64,000 bases of DNA from Rhizobium mesosinicum (GTDB taxonomy: Bacteria; Pseudomonadota; Alphaproteobacteria; Rhizobiales; Rhizobiaceae): positions 456,412 through 520,411 of the forward strand of contig NZ_JAEUAK010000005.1 in NCBI RefSeq assembly GCF_019511345.1, read 5' to 3'. This document shows, piece after piece, positions 56,864-64,000 of the stretch (positions are counted from its first letter, which is position 1; each line of letters begins with the position of its first letter). The notes beneath the pieces were generated by a model, which was not told where the DNA came from, searched no databases, and saw nothing but the letters and a program-made list of their open reading frames with translations. The translations under genes were made by a program, and so were the position numbers.

Positions 56864-58342
56864 ATGACGATTTCACAAAAACTCATATCGATGCTCAAGG
56901 ACCCGTCCCTTGCGGCCGACAAGGCGCTGATTGCCGGCAAGTGGGTGGCTGTGAGCGATAGCGGCAAGACCTTCGACGTAACCAACCCTTCTACGGGTGA
57001 GTTGGTCGCGACCCTTCCCGACATGGGTCGCGAGGAGGCCGCGCGCTGCATTGAAGCGGCCTACAGGGCGCAGAAGCTCTGGGCCGCGAAGACCGGCAAG
57101 GAACGCGCGGCTGTTCTTCGCAAATTGTTCGACCTTCTGGTAGAAAATGCTGACGACCTCGCAGTCATTCTGACCATGGAAATGGGCAAGCCATTGGCCG
57201 AAGCGAAAGGCGAGATCCTCTACGGCGCTTCCTACGTCGAGTGGTTCGGTGAAGAGGCCAAGCGCGTCTATGGCGACACCATCCCCGGCCATCAACAGGA
57301 CAAGCGCATCATCATTCTCAAACAACCGGTCGGCGTCGTGGCCTCTATCACGCCGTGGAACTTTCCCAATGCGATGCTGGCCCGCAAATTCGCTCCCGCC
57401 GTTGCCGCGGGATGTGCGATGGTGTCCAAACCGGCTGCGGAAACGCCGCTTTCCGCTTTGGCTCTCGCTGTTCTGGCTGAGCGCGCTGGGCTGCCCGCCG
57501 GTATATTCAACGTTGTTCTCTCGACGGATTCCTCCTCCGTCGGCAAGGAGTTCACGGAGAACGACAAGGTCCGCAAGCTGACCTTCACCGGCTCCACCAA
57601 TGTCGGCAAAATCCTCATGCGCCAGGGCGCGGACCAGATCATGAAACTTGGCCTGGAACTGGGCGGCAACGCGCCCTTCATCGTGTTCGACGATGCGGAT
57701 CTGGACGCCGCAGTAGAAGGCGCGATGGTTTCGAAATACCGCAACAACGGACAGACGTGTGTGTGCGCCAACCGCCTCTACGTCCAGTCGGGCGTTTATG
57801 ATGCTTTTGCGAAAAAACTCTCGGAAAAGGTTGCAGCCATGAAGGTGGGCGACGGCTTCGAGGCGGGCGTCAATGCCGGACCGCTGATTACGCAAAAGGC
57901 TCTGGAAAAGGTCGAGGAGCACATTTCAGACGCCGTATCGAAGGGTGCGGAAGTGGCACTTGGTGGCAACAGGGACGCGCGCGGAGGCCTGTTCTTCCAG
58001 CCGACGGTGTTGACAGGCGTAACCACGGACATGAAGGTCGCCCGCGAGGAAACCTTCGGTCCGGTAGCGCCCCTGTTCGAGTTCGAAACGGAAGAAGACG
58101 TTATCGAAATGGCCAATAATACTGAATTTGGCCTGGCATCCTATTTCTACTCGAAAGACATGTCGAAAATCTTCCGGGTAGCGGAAGCGCTGGAATACGG
58201 CATGGTAGGCATCAATACCGGCCTCATTTCCACGGAGGTCGCCCCCTTTGGCGGCATAAAGCAATCCGGCCAAGGTCGCGAGGGATCGAAGTACGGCATC
58301 GAGGACTATCTCGAAATTAAATATCTGTGCCTGAGCATTTAA
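56864..58342 (+). CDS. gabD: Succinate-semialdehyde dehydrogenase
   Basis: A 492-residue aldehyde dehydrogenase that completes 4-aminobutyrate breakdown by oxidising succinate semialdehyde to succinate. Catalytic Glu lies in LELGGNAPFIVFDDADLD and catalytic Cys in NNGQTCVCANRLYVQSG; the end FGGIKQSGQGREGSKYGIED is the GabD type. ATG 56864 has GGAGG upstream, inside the end of gabT. An open frame upstream overlaps gabT and is not used. A strong terminator follows at 58412. Confidence 0.95.
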   Translation: MTISQKLISMLKDPSLAADKALIAGKWVAVSDSGKTFDVTNPSTGELVATLPDMGREEAARCIEAAYRAQKLWAAKTGKERAAVLRKLFDLLVENADDLAVILTMEMGKPLAEAKGEILYGASYVEWFGEEAKRVYGDTIPGHQQDKRIIILKQPVGVVASITPWNFPNAMLARKFAPAVAAGCAMVSKPAAETPLSALALAVLAERAGLPAGIFNVVLSTDSSSVGKEFTENDKVRKLTFTGSTNVGKILMRQGADQIMKLGLELGGNAPFIVFDDADLDAAVEGAMVSKYRNNGQTCVCANRLYVQSGVYDAFAKKLSEKVAAMKVGDGFEAGVNAGPLITQKALEKVEEHISDAVSKGAEVALGGNRDARGGLFFQPTVLTGVTTDMKVAREETFGPVAPLFEFETEEDVIEMANNTEFGLASYFYSKDMSKIFRVAEALEYGMVGINTGLISTEVAPFGGIKQSGQGREGSKYGIEDYLEIKYLCLSI

Positions 58343-58411
58343 GACTGTTGTCGATCACTTCACGCGAATGCCTGGCTCTGGTCGCCGACACATCCCTCTC
58401 AAGCTACCAAT

Positions 58412-58440
58412 AAAATAGCCCGCTTGTGGCGGGCTATTTT
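58412..58440. terminator. Bidirectional rho-independent terminator
   Basis: A perfect 12-bp stem AAAATAGCCCGC (58412-58423) / GCGGGCTATTTT (58429-58440) around TTGTG. A/T ends make it work in both directions, ending gabTD from the left and the ribose-type ABC operon from the right. Confidence 0.92.
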
Positions 58441-58484
58441 GCTGCCTAGCGGCAAGCCTGATACACTGGTCTTCATCCACCGAC

Positions 58485-59510
58485 TTAGTCCTGATTGGCA
58501 ATCACCGGCAATTTGCCTTCGTCCGAAGCACGGGCTTCGGTCTGCCGGGCGGCAGAGATGAGGCGGCGGTGTGCGCGGATCGCGTTCCATTGTTGGTCGA
58601 CCAGCACGCCGATGAGGATCACGCCACCCATGACGGCGAAGTTCAGCGACGAGGGGATACCAAGCAGATTCACGAGGTTCTGCAACTCCTGGAGCAGGAC
58701 CGTTCCGAGCACGACGCCAACGATCGATCCCTCGCCGCCGCGGAGCGAAAAGCCACCGAGTACGGCAGCGGCAATCGCGTAGAGTTCATAGAACTGGCCA
58801 TGGCTGGCCGGCGAGATCGAGCGTGTGTACATGGCGAAATAGATTGCCGCGAGCGCCGTAAGCAGTCCGCAGATGACATAGGCCGACATCACCATCCGGC
58901 CGGTGCGGATACCGGAATAGCGGGCCGCCTCCTCGTTCTTGCCGATTGCGTAAAGATAACGCCCGAAGACAGAGCGATGCAGCACCACCCACATGACCAC
59001 GGAAATGATGACGAGCGCTATGAAGGTGTTGGGGACGCCGTAGAACCGTCCGGCGGTGATGAACTCGAGGTCCGGGAAATTTTGGCCGAATGCAAAACCC
59101 GCCGTTCCGTCGGCCGTATAGAAGCGCGCCGCCCCGCGATAGATAAGGAGGCCGCAAAGAGTGACGACGAAGGGTTGCAGGTTCAGCCGGGTGATCAGCC
59201 AGCCGTGAATGGCACCTATGGCCGCGCCGAGCACTAAAATGAGCGGTAGCGCCAGCATCCATGGCATATCCTGGACCGCGATGAAATCGACAAACAGCAC
59301 GCCAAGGAGCGCTACGAGCGAACCCACGGAAAGTTCGATACCGCCTGTAATAATGACGTAGGCCTGGCCAATCGACAGGATGCCGAACAGACCGATCAGG
59401 TTGGCGGTATTCGCCAGATTGATCGGCAGCAGGAAGCGCGGATTGATGATGGCGACGACGATGCCGACGACGACGATCAAAAGCAGCAGTCCAAGATCTT
59501 TCTTGATCAT
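58485..59510 (-). CDS. Ribose-type sugar ABC transporter permease
   Basis: A 341-residue permease of the RbsC family. It has about ten hydrophobic segments and the family motifs SIGQAYVIITGGIELSVGSL and AAAVLGGFSLRGGEGSIVGV. It is the last gene of the SBP-ATPase-permease operon; the ATPase gene ends 42 nt upstream. A bidirectional terminator follows its stop. The long hydrophilic C-terminal tail (about 30 residues) is slightly unusual for the family. Confidence 0.92.
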   Translation of the reverse strand: MIKKDLGLLLLIVVVGIVVAIINPRFLLPINLANTANLIGLFGILSIGQAYVIITGGIELSVGSLVALLGVLFVDFIAVQDMPWMLALPLILVLGAAIGAIHGWLITRLNLQPFVVTLCGLLIYRGAARFYTADGTAGFAFGQNFPDLEFITAGRFYGVPNTFIALVIISVVMWVVLHRSVFGRYLYAIGKNEEAARYSGIRTGRMVMSAYVICGLLTALAAIYFAMYTRSISPASHGQFYELYAIAAAVLGGFSLRGGEGSIVGVVLGTVLLQELQNLVNLLGIPSSLNFAVMGGVILIGVLVDQQWNAIRAHRRLISAARQTEARASDEGKLPVIANQD

Positions 59511-59552
59511 TCGAGACCCATTCCCCGATACCTGATTATAGTGCCGCGGCGG

Positions 59553-61094
59553 CTATTTTACGCGTTTGCCGACAGCAAGCAAAAGGACGCTTTCCTGACT
59601 GAATTCGTCCTCATCGAGAATGCCGGCGATCTGGCCCTCATGCATGACGGCAATGCGGTCAGAAACGCCGATCACCTCTTCCATGTCGCTGGAGATCATC
59701 AGGATCGCGACACCGGCATCGGCAAGTGCCCGCATCAGACCGTAGATCTCGTTCTTCGCGCCGATATCGATGCCGCGTGTCGGCTCGTCGAAGATCATCA
59801 CCTTCGGACTCTTCGACAGCCATTTGGCAAGCACCACCTTCTGCTGGTTGCCGCCGGACAGAGTGCCGGTTCGGCTCGAAACAGAGGGCGCCTTGATGCC
59901 AAGGCGAACGCGCTGCTTTTCGGCCGCCGCCGTCTCCCGCTCGGCGGAAAGCATGAAGCGGCTGGCGAGCATGGGGAGATCGGCAAGGGTTATGTTCTGG
60001 GCGATCGGGAAATCAAGAAGAATGCCGTTGCGCTTTCGATCCTCCGGCACCAGGAAAATGCCGCGAGCAACGGCGTCCCGTGCGGACCGGACTGCAATTT
60101 TCTGCCCGTCCTGCAGGATGGATCCGCCGTAACTGCGATCAATGCCAAAGAGGACCCTGGCAAGCTCGGTGCGGCCGGACCCGACGAGGCCCGCAAGTCC
60201 CAGGATTTCTCCATACCTGATCTCCAGATCAACGGGACGGCCTGGATAGGCCTCAGTGCGCACGGCACTTATCTTCAGCGCAACTGAGCCGGGTGAGCGC
60301 TGCGGCTTTGCGGTACGGGCCGCAAGCATCCGGCCGATCATCAGCTTGACCATCTGGTCGTGGCCGATGTCCGTCTTTGCGAGCGTGCCCACAAGCGCGC
60401 CGTCACGGAGTACGACGACGCGGTCGGCTACGCGCTCAACCTCGTGGAGCCGATGCGAGATGAAAATGACACTGATGCCATCCGCCTTCAGCGATTTGAT
60501 AATGCTGAGCAGCCGCTCGGTTTCAGCCAGAGGCAGGCTGGAAGTGGGTTCGTCGAAGATGACGAGCCTCGCGTTGATGGACAGCGCCTTGGCGATTTCC
60601 ACCATCTGTTGCTCGGCCAGCGAAAGCGACGCTACGGGTGTGTCGGCGGAAAAATGCGCGCCCACACGCTTCAGGAGCGGCTTCACCATGTCCCTTAGTC
60701 GATCGCGATCGACGAGCTTAAGAGGTCCCGCCTTCAGCGGTTCGCGCCCCAGGAAGATATTGGCAGCGACGTCGAGATTCTCAAAGAGATTGAGTTCCTG
60801 ATGCACGAAGGCGATGCCGGACGAGATGCTCGATTCCACAGTGAGGGAACGAAGTTCTGCCCCGTCGAGCAGGATCGTGCCCCGATCCGGCGCGATCACA
60901 CCGCCGAGAATCTTCATCAGTGTCGATTTTCCAGCCCCGTTTTCGCCGACAAGGCCGATGATCTCGCCTGGCATGATGTCCATTGACAGGCCTTCGAGCG
61001 CAACGACACCTGGATAGGTCTTGCCAACACCGGAAAGCGAAAGGAATGGCTTTCCGGGCGCGCCCGGTGGCGGGATATCGGAACTATGGTTCAT
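59553..61094 (-). CDS. Ribose-type sugar ABC transporter ATP-binding protein (two ABC domains)
   Basis: A 513-residue ATPase with two fused nucleotide-binding domains, as in RbsA and XylG. The first domain has Walker A GENGAGKSTLMKILGG, signature LSLAEQQMVEIAKAL and Walker B LVIFDEPTSSLP. The second has a degenerate Walker A (GLVGSGRTELARVLF), the signature LSGGNQQKVVLAKWL and Walker B VMIFDEPTRGIDIG. It is encoded between the binding-protein and permease genes. Confidence 0.94.
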   Translation of the reverse strand: MNHSSDIPPPGAPGKPFLSLSGVGKTYPGVVALEGLSMDIMPGEIIGLVGENGAGKSTLMKILGGVIAPDRGTILLDGAELRSLTVESSISSGIAFVHQELNLFENLDVAANIFLGREPLKAGPLKLVDRDRLRDMVKPLLKRVGAHFSADTPVASLSLAEQQMVEIAKALSINARLVIFDEPTSSLPLAETERLLSIIKSLKADGISVIFISHRLHEVERVADRVVVLRDGALVGTLAKTDIGHDQMVKLMIGRMLAARTAKPQRSPGSVALKISAVRTEAYPGRPVDLEIRYGEILGLAGLVGSGRTELARVLFGIDRSYGGSILQDGQKIAVRSARDAVARGIFLVPEDRKRNGILLDFPIAQNITLADLPMLASRFMLSAERETAAAEKQRVRLGIKAPSVSSRTGTLSGGNQQKVVLAKWLSKSPKVMIFDEPTRGIDIGAKNEIYGLMRALADAGVAILMISSDMEEVIGVSDRIAVMHEGQIAGILDEDEFSQESVLLLAVGKRVK

Positions 61095-61133
61095 CGGCTG
61101 TCCATGGCTGCTGATGCTGACGGCATGAAATGC

Positions 61134-61169
61134 CTTTCGCGGCGGCGGTGAGTGTCGCCGCCGCGAAAG
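61134..61169 (-). other. Intercistronic hairpin after the ribose-type binding-protein gene
   Basis: A perfect 14-bp stem CTTTCGCGGCGGCG (61134-61147) / CGCCGCCGCGAAAG (61156-61169) with an 8-nt loop lies 3 nt past the binding-protein stop. No T-run follows. Confidence 0.8.
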
Positions 61170-61172
61170 AGG

Positions 61173-62138
61173 TTATTTTCCAGCCATGGCCTTCAGGTTG
61201 GCAGCATATTTGTCAACATCATCCTTGCCGATGATCACCGTCGGGATGATGATCAAGCCATCGGCGGGAATGCCGGACTTGTCGCCCTTGAGGTAGGCGG
61301 CCATTAATTTCATGCCTTGATAGGCCCATTCGAACGGCTGCTGTACGACGGTTGCCGCGATCGTACCTTCCTTGACGCCGCCGAGCGTGATCGGATCGTC
61401 ATCAAAGCCGACGACGGTGATCTGGCCGAGTTTGCCTGCGTCGCGCAGCGCCTCATAGATGCGCGGCGTGTTATAGGAGTAGAAGCCGACCATGCAGGTC
61501 AGGTCGGGGCTGGCCACCAACGCGTCCTCCACATTCTTCTTGGCGCGCGTCTGGTCGATGTCGTCACCACGAACATCGACAAGCTCGATCTTGGTACCCT
61601 TGAGTCCTTCCTTCATCCCTTCGATGCGCTCGCGGGCGTTATCGGCGCCCAGCAGACCGACGAAGCCCATGCACTTGCCACCCTCAGGCATCGCCTTCTT
61701 CGCGATTTCGGCCGCCTGTTTGCCGGCGTCGACGTTCGAAGAACCGATATAGGCGACGCGGTTGGTCTTCGGCGCGTCGCTGTCGGTGGTGAAGAGAGCC
61801 GTCTGCGAGCCGATCTTGTTGAGGCCGTCCGTCTGGGTCTTTGGATCGACAGCGGAGACCATGATCCCCTTGACGCCGGCGCTGACGAGATCTTCCATGA
61901 GACGCTGCTGAATGGCGACGGCCGCCTGCTCAGGATATTTCAGTTCCATGTTGTAGTCTGGCATCTCGCCCTGCGCCTTCTTCACCCCCGCCTCGGCGGC
62001 TTTCCAGAAGTCGGATGCTCCATTGACGACGAATGCGAGTGTCGGTTTGTCGGCGGCATGTGATACAGCCATCGGCGCGGCGCTCAGCATCAACGCGGCG
62101 AAAAACAAGGCTGCATTTTTCCGTTTCAGCTGTTTCAT
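61173..62138 (-). CDS. Ribose-type sugar ABC transporter substrate-binding protein
   Basis: A 321-residue periplasmic binding protein (peripla_BP_4 type). The signal peptide ends AVSHA before ADKPTLAF. Typical segments are VNGASDFWKAAEAGVKKAQG, VKGIMVSAVDPKTQTD and ITVVGFDDDPITLGGVKEGT. The ligand is an unknown monosaccharide or polyol; the SDR upstream hints at a polyol or sugar that is then oxidised. GGGAGGAG precedes ATG 62138. Confidence 0.92.
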   Translation of the reverse strand: MKQLKRKNAALFFAALMLSAAPMAVSHAADKPTLAFVVNGASDFWKAAEAGVKKAQGEMPDYNMELKYPEQAAVAIQQRLMEDLVSAGVKGIMVSAVDPKTQTDGLNKIGSQTALFTTDSDAPKTNRVAYIGSSNVDAGKQAAEIAKKAMPEGGKCMGFVGLLGADNARERIEGMKEGLKGTKIELVDVRGDDIDQTRAKKNVEDALVASPDLTCMVGFYSYNTPRIYEALRDAGKLGQITVVGFDDDPITLGGVKEGTIAATVVQQPFEWAYQGMKLMAAYLKGDKSGIPADGLIIIPTVIIGKDDVDKYAANLKAMAGK

Positions 62139-62587
62139 AGTACTCCTCCCAAGGGCCGCGTTTGCGAGGGCCCGTTCGCGACTTACGGCCGGCCGAATGC
62201 GCGCTCCTCCAAGATCCGTCGCGACGCGACGTGTGGCATATGTGCCGATCGCACCACGACGGTATACCAGAATCTAAATTAGTAAATAATAATATTAATG
62301 CCGATCAAAACATGTAGATGCTGGGTCAAATCTGCCCGAGGCGACACAGCTGCAAAAGCTTCGCATGCGGGAGGCTTTCAGTTGGATCTGGTTGTCGGGG
62401 CACTGATCACACGTAGGCTATTGGCTGAAAGCCTAACGAAAGGAGATAATTTCCGCTTTGCGCCAATGGGCGGGCACAGGCATTGTGCTCCAGTCAATAC
62501 TGTTCGACGATCTTGGATCGCTTTCGCCTTTGCCGATGACGTTAGCGATGCGTCTTCATAAGACTATGCTGCAGGCGCGCCTCAGCC
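62139..62587. promoter_or_regulatory. 449-nt intergenic region with the promoter of the ribose-type operon
   Basis: An unusually A/T-rich block (about 62265-62300, ATTAGTAAATAATAATATTA) in an otherwise GC-rich window is the likely promoter of the binding-protein gene. No regulator gene is adjacent. I see no convincing ORF or structured RNA in the rest. Confidence 0.4.
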
Positions 62588-63361
62588 TCAGGCGACGGAC
62601 CATCCACCGTCCACCAGCAGGTTCGCGCCGGTGATTAGGCTGGCGGCCGGTGATGCGAGGAAGACTACGGCACCCACCACATCGTCGGTTTCACCGATCC
62701 GGCCGAGCGGGATGTGACCGAGCGTCGCTTTACGATTGTCGGCATCGGATAGGAAAGGTGCCGTACCGTCGGTGTGGATGAACGTCGGCGATACGGTATT
62801 CACGGTAACATTGTAGCGTGCCCATTCGGCTGCTAGGCAGCGCGTAAGGTGATTGATTGCCGCCTTGCTCATGCAATAGATTGCCTCGCCACGCAGTGCC
62901 ACGGTACCGGCCTGTGAGCTGATGCTGATGATCCGGCCCCCATTGCGCTTGATCATGTGACGGCCAACTGCCTGCGTCATCAGAAAGGTGCCCTTGATGT
63001 TGACATCGAGTATCTCGTCAAGGTCCTTCTCCTCAACGAGTTCCGCGAGATTGCCCGGAGCCACGCCGACGTTGTTGACGAGGATGTCGATCCGACCGAA
63101 CGTGGCAAGCGCCGCATCGACGGCTTGGGCGATATGGGCCTTGTTGGGAATGTCCAGTTCAACAGGAAGAACTTTTCGTCCCGCGCCTTCGAGTTCGGCA
63201 ACCAGGCCCGCCGAGGCCGCGACATCACGGACCCCTAAGATAATATCGGAGCCCGCTGCGGCACAGGCAACTGCGCAAGCGCGGCCAATGCCACGGCTCG
63301 CCCCCGTCACCAAAGTCACCTTGCCCGCAAGGCTGAAGTCCGGTGCGTTCTTCTGCATCAT
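62588..63361 (-). CDS. Short-chain dehydrogenase/reductase (SDR), next to the ribose-type ABC operon
   Basis: A 257-residue classical SDR. The cofactor motif TGASRGIGRACAVACA is at the N-terminus, the NNVGVAPG segment replaces the usual NAG, and the catalytic Ser-Tyr-Lys is in ISISSQAGTVALRGEAIYCMSKAA. GGGAGG precedes tandem ATG codons at 63361 and 63358. It points in the same direction as the ribose-type ABC operon and lies 449 nt upstream of it. It probably oxidises the imported sugar or polyol (inference). Confidence 0.88.
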   Translation of the reverse strand: MMQKNAPDFSLAGKVTLVTGASRGIGRACAVACAAAGSDIILGVRDVAASAGLVAELEGAGRKVLPVELDIPNKAHIAQAVDAALATFGRIDILVNNVGVAPGNLAELVEEKDLDEILDVNIKGTFLMTQAVGRHMIKRNGGRIISISSQAGTVALRGEAIYCMSKAAINHLTRCLAAEWARYNVTVNTVSPTFIHTDGTAPFLSDADNRKATLGHIPLGRIGETDDVVGAVVFLASPAASLITGANLLVDGGWSVA

Positions 63362-63515
63362 GATGCCTCCCTCAATGAAGCTCATTTATGCCAGCGTCGG
63401 CTTGGAGATGCCAGCTGGGAAGCGGCGACGATGGTGGCGAGCGGTTTGCTTACATTGCCGCGGCAGGACTATTTGGAGCGGCTAGGCGCCTGCGCGGTGG
63501 ACACGATGGAGAAAC

Positions 63516-63550
63516 AAAAAAGCTCCTCGACGCTTACGCGGAGGAGCTTT
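63516..63550 (-). terminator. Rho-independent terminator of the tRNA transcript
   Basis: GAGGAGC and GCTCCTC form a stem with A/T flanks, followed on the minus strand by a run of six T residues. It lies beyond both the intact tRNA and its partial copy in the direction of tRNA transcription. Confidence 0.8.
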
Positions 63551-63586
63551 CTGTGAAGCGGCTTGAATGTGCGAATGTTTTTGGGT

Positions 63587-63664
63587 TTTGGGATGTTTGG
63601 TTGCGGGGGCAGGATTTGAACCTGCGGCCTTCAGGTTATGGTCCGCAGGACGACGAGTTACCAT
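63587..63664 (-). pseudogene. Partial, decayed copy of the initiator tRNA-Met 3' half
   Basis: About 55 bp (63587-63641) are nearly identical to the 3' half of the intact tRNA plus some 16 bp past its CCA end. Beyond the anticodon the match breaks down; only a D-stem-like GTAACTCGTC remains, with an insertion. It cannot fold as a tRNA. It stands 134 bp from the corresponding part of the intact gene, in the same orientation. Confidence 0.75.
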
Positions 63665-63732
63665 CGCCAGCGAAGATGAAGTCTTCGCGCCAGCGATAAC
63701 ATGTGACCTGCGTCTGGATATTTTGGGATGTT

Positions 63733-63809
<77 letters not shown>

Positions 63810-63940
63810 TTATCCGATTTTTGCCGAAGGCAAGATATCGTATTTCTGCCGGAGCAAATTGCTTTGCAATTTTTCTCCTGTAAGGGACGCACCATTATGT
63901 GGTGCGCCAATTTTTCAGTCTGCATATAGGGCTTCAAAGC

Positions 63941-63970
63941 AAAAAGGCCGCTTTGTCAGCGGCCCTTTGA
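63941..63970 (-). terminator. Terminator-like hairpin at the right edge
   Basis: GGCCGC (63946-63951) pairs with GCGGCC (63959-63964), and TTTTT follows on the minus strand. It probably ends a minus-strand gene that lies beyond the window. Confidence 0.65.
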
Positions 63971-64000
63971 TCGGCTTTGGGCCGTAAGTTTCGTTGAGAG

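Noticed and set aside
63587..63664. A second functional tRNA
   Set aside because: The 5' half does not pair and the anticodon arm carries an insertion; only the 3' half is tRNA-like.

Overview
The window looks like a chromosomal segment of a fast-growing rhizobium (Rhizobium or a close Rhizobiales relative). It is GC-rich, and it carries an ExoD-family protein, a SorC-type sugar regulator, three complete sugar ABC systems, a y4hA-type cation antiporter, short palindromic intergenic repeats of a kind common in rhizobia, and an alphaproteobacterial initiator tRNA. All identifications come from reading motifs and from family knowledge; no database search was run.

Layout. 1-4.7 kb: partial SorC-type regulator, ExoD, then a ROK sugar kinase convergent with a GH20 beta-N-acetylhexosaminidase (probable amino-sugar use). 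4.7-9.7 kb: TetR-adaptor-RND efflux operon. 9.8-13.8 kb: OsmC, a dgoR-dgoD D-galactonate module, DoxX, an SDR, then a 146-bp nested palindrome. 13.9-30.4 kb: a class III adenylate cyclase, an SMP-30 lactonase and two carbohydrate ABC systems. These surround a ThuA-like protein, a Gfo/Idh/MocA dehydrogenase, a LacI regulator and a GH2 glycosidase, and look like an uptake-and-breakdown unit for glycosides. 30.6-33 kb: second LacI regulator and second adenylate cyclase. 33-37.5 kb: nrdHIEF (class Ib ribonucleotide reductase), with a long leader holding a cobalamin riboswitch, an NrdR-like box, an internal short ORF and extra stems. 37.8-41.8 kb: Zn/Cd P-type ATPase divergent from a MerR regulator with a textbook MerR operator, then a TIGR03862-type flavoprotein.

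41.9-45.1 kb: GAF/Fis regulator, aldehyde dehydrogenase and DUF779 protein, with matching inverted-repeat sites before the regulator and before the dehydrogenase. 45.1-47.5 kb: DJ-1/PfpI protein, ribbon-helix-helix protein and y4hA-type antiporter with a structured leader. 47.7-52.1 kb: second RND efflux pair. 52.2-54.2 kb: three exported proteins (small Tyr/Gly-rich, DUF2092, triple Cys-rich repeat). 54.6-58.3 kb: MerR/XRE/cupin regulator divergent from gabT-gabD. 58.4-63.4 kb: ribose-type ABC operon and an SDR. 63.5-64 kb: initiator tRNA-Met next to a decayed partial copy of itself.

The main theme is regulated import and oxidation of sugars and sugar acids, with efflux, metal and redox defence modules between. 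The most interesting signals are in non-coding DNA: the B12-riboswitch leader of nrdHIEF, the nested palindrome at 13774-13919, the interlocking stems before the antiporter, the paired operators of the aldehyde dehydrogenase locus, and the duplicated tRNA 3' half.
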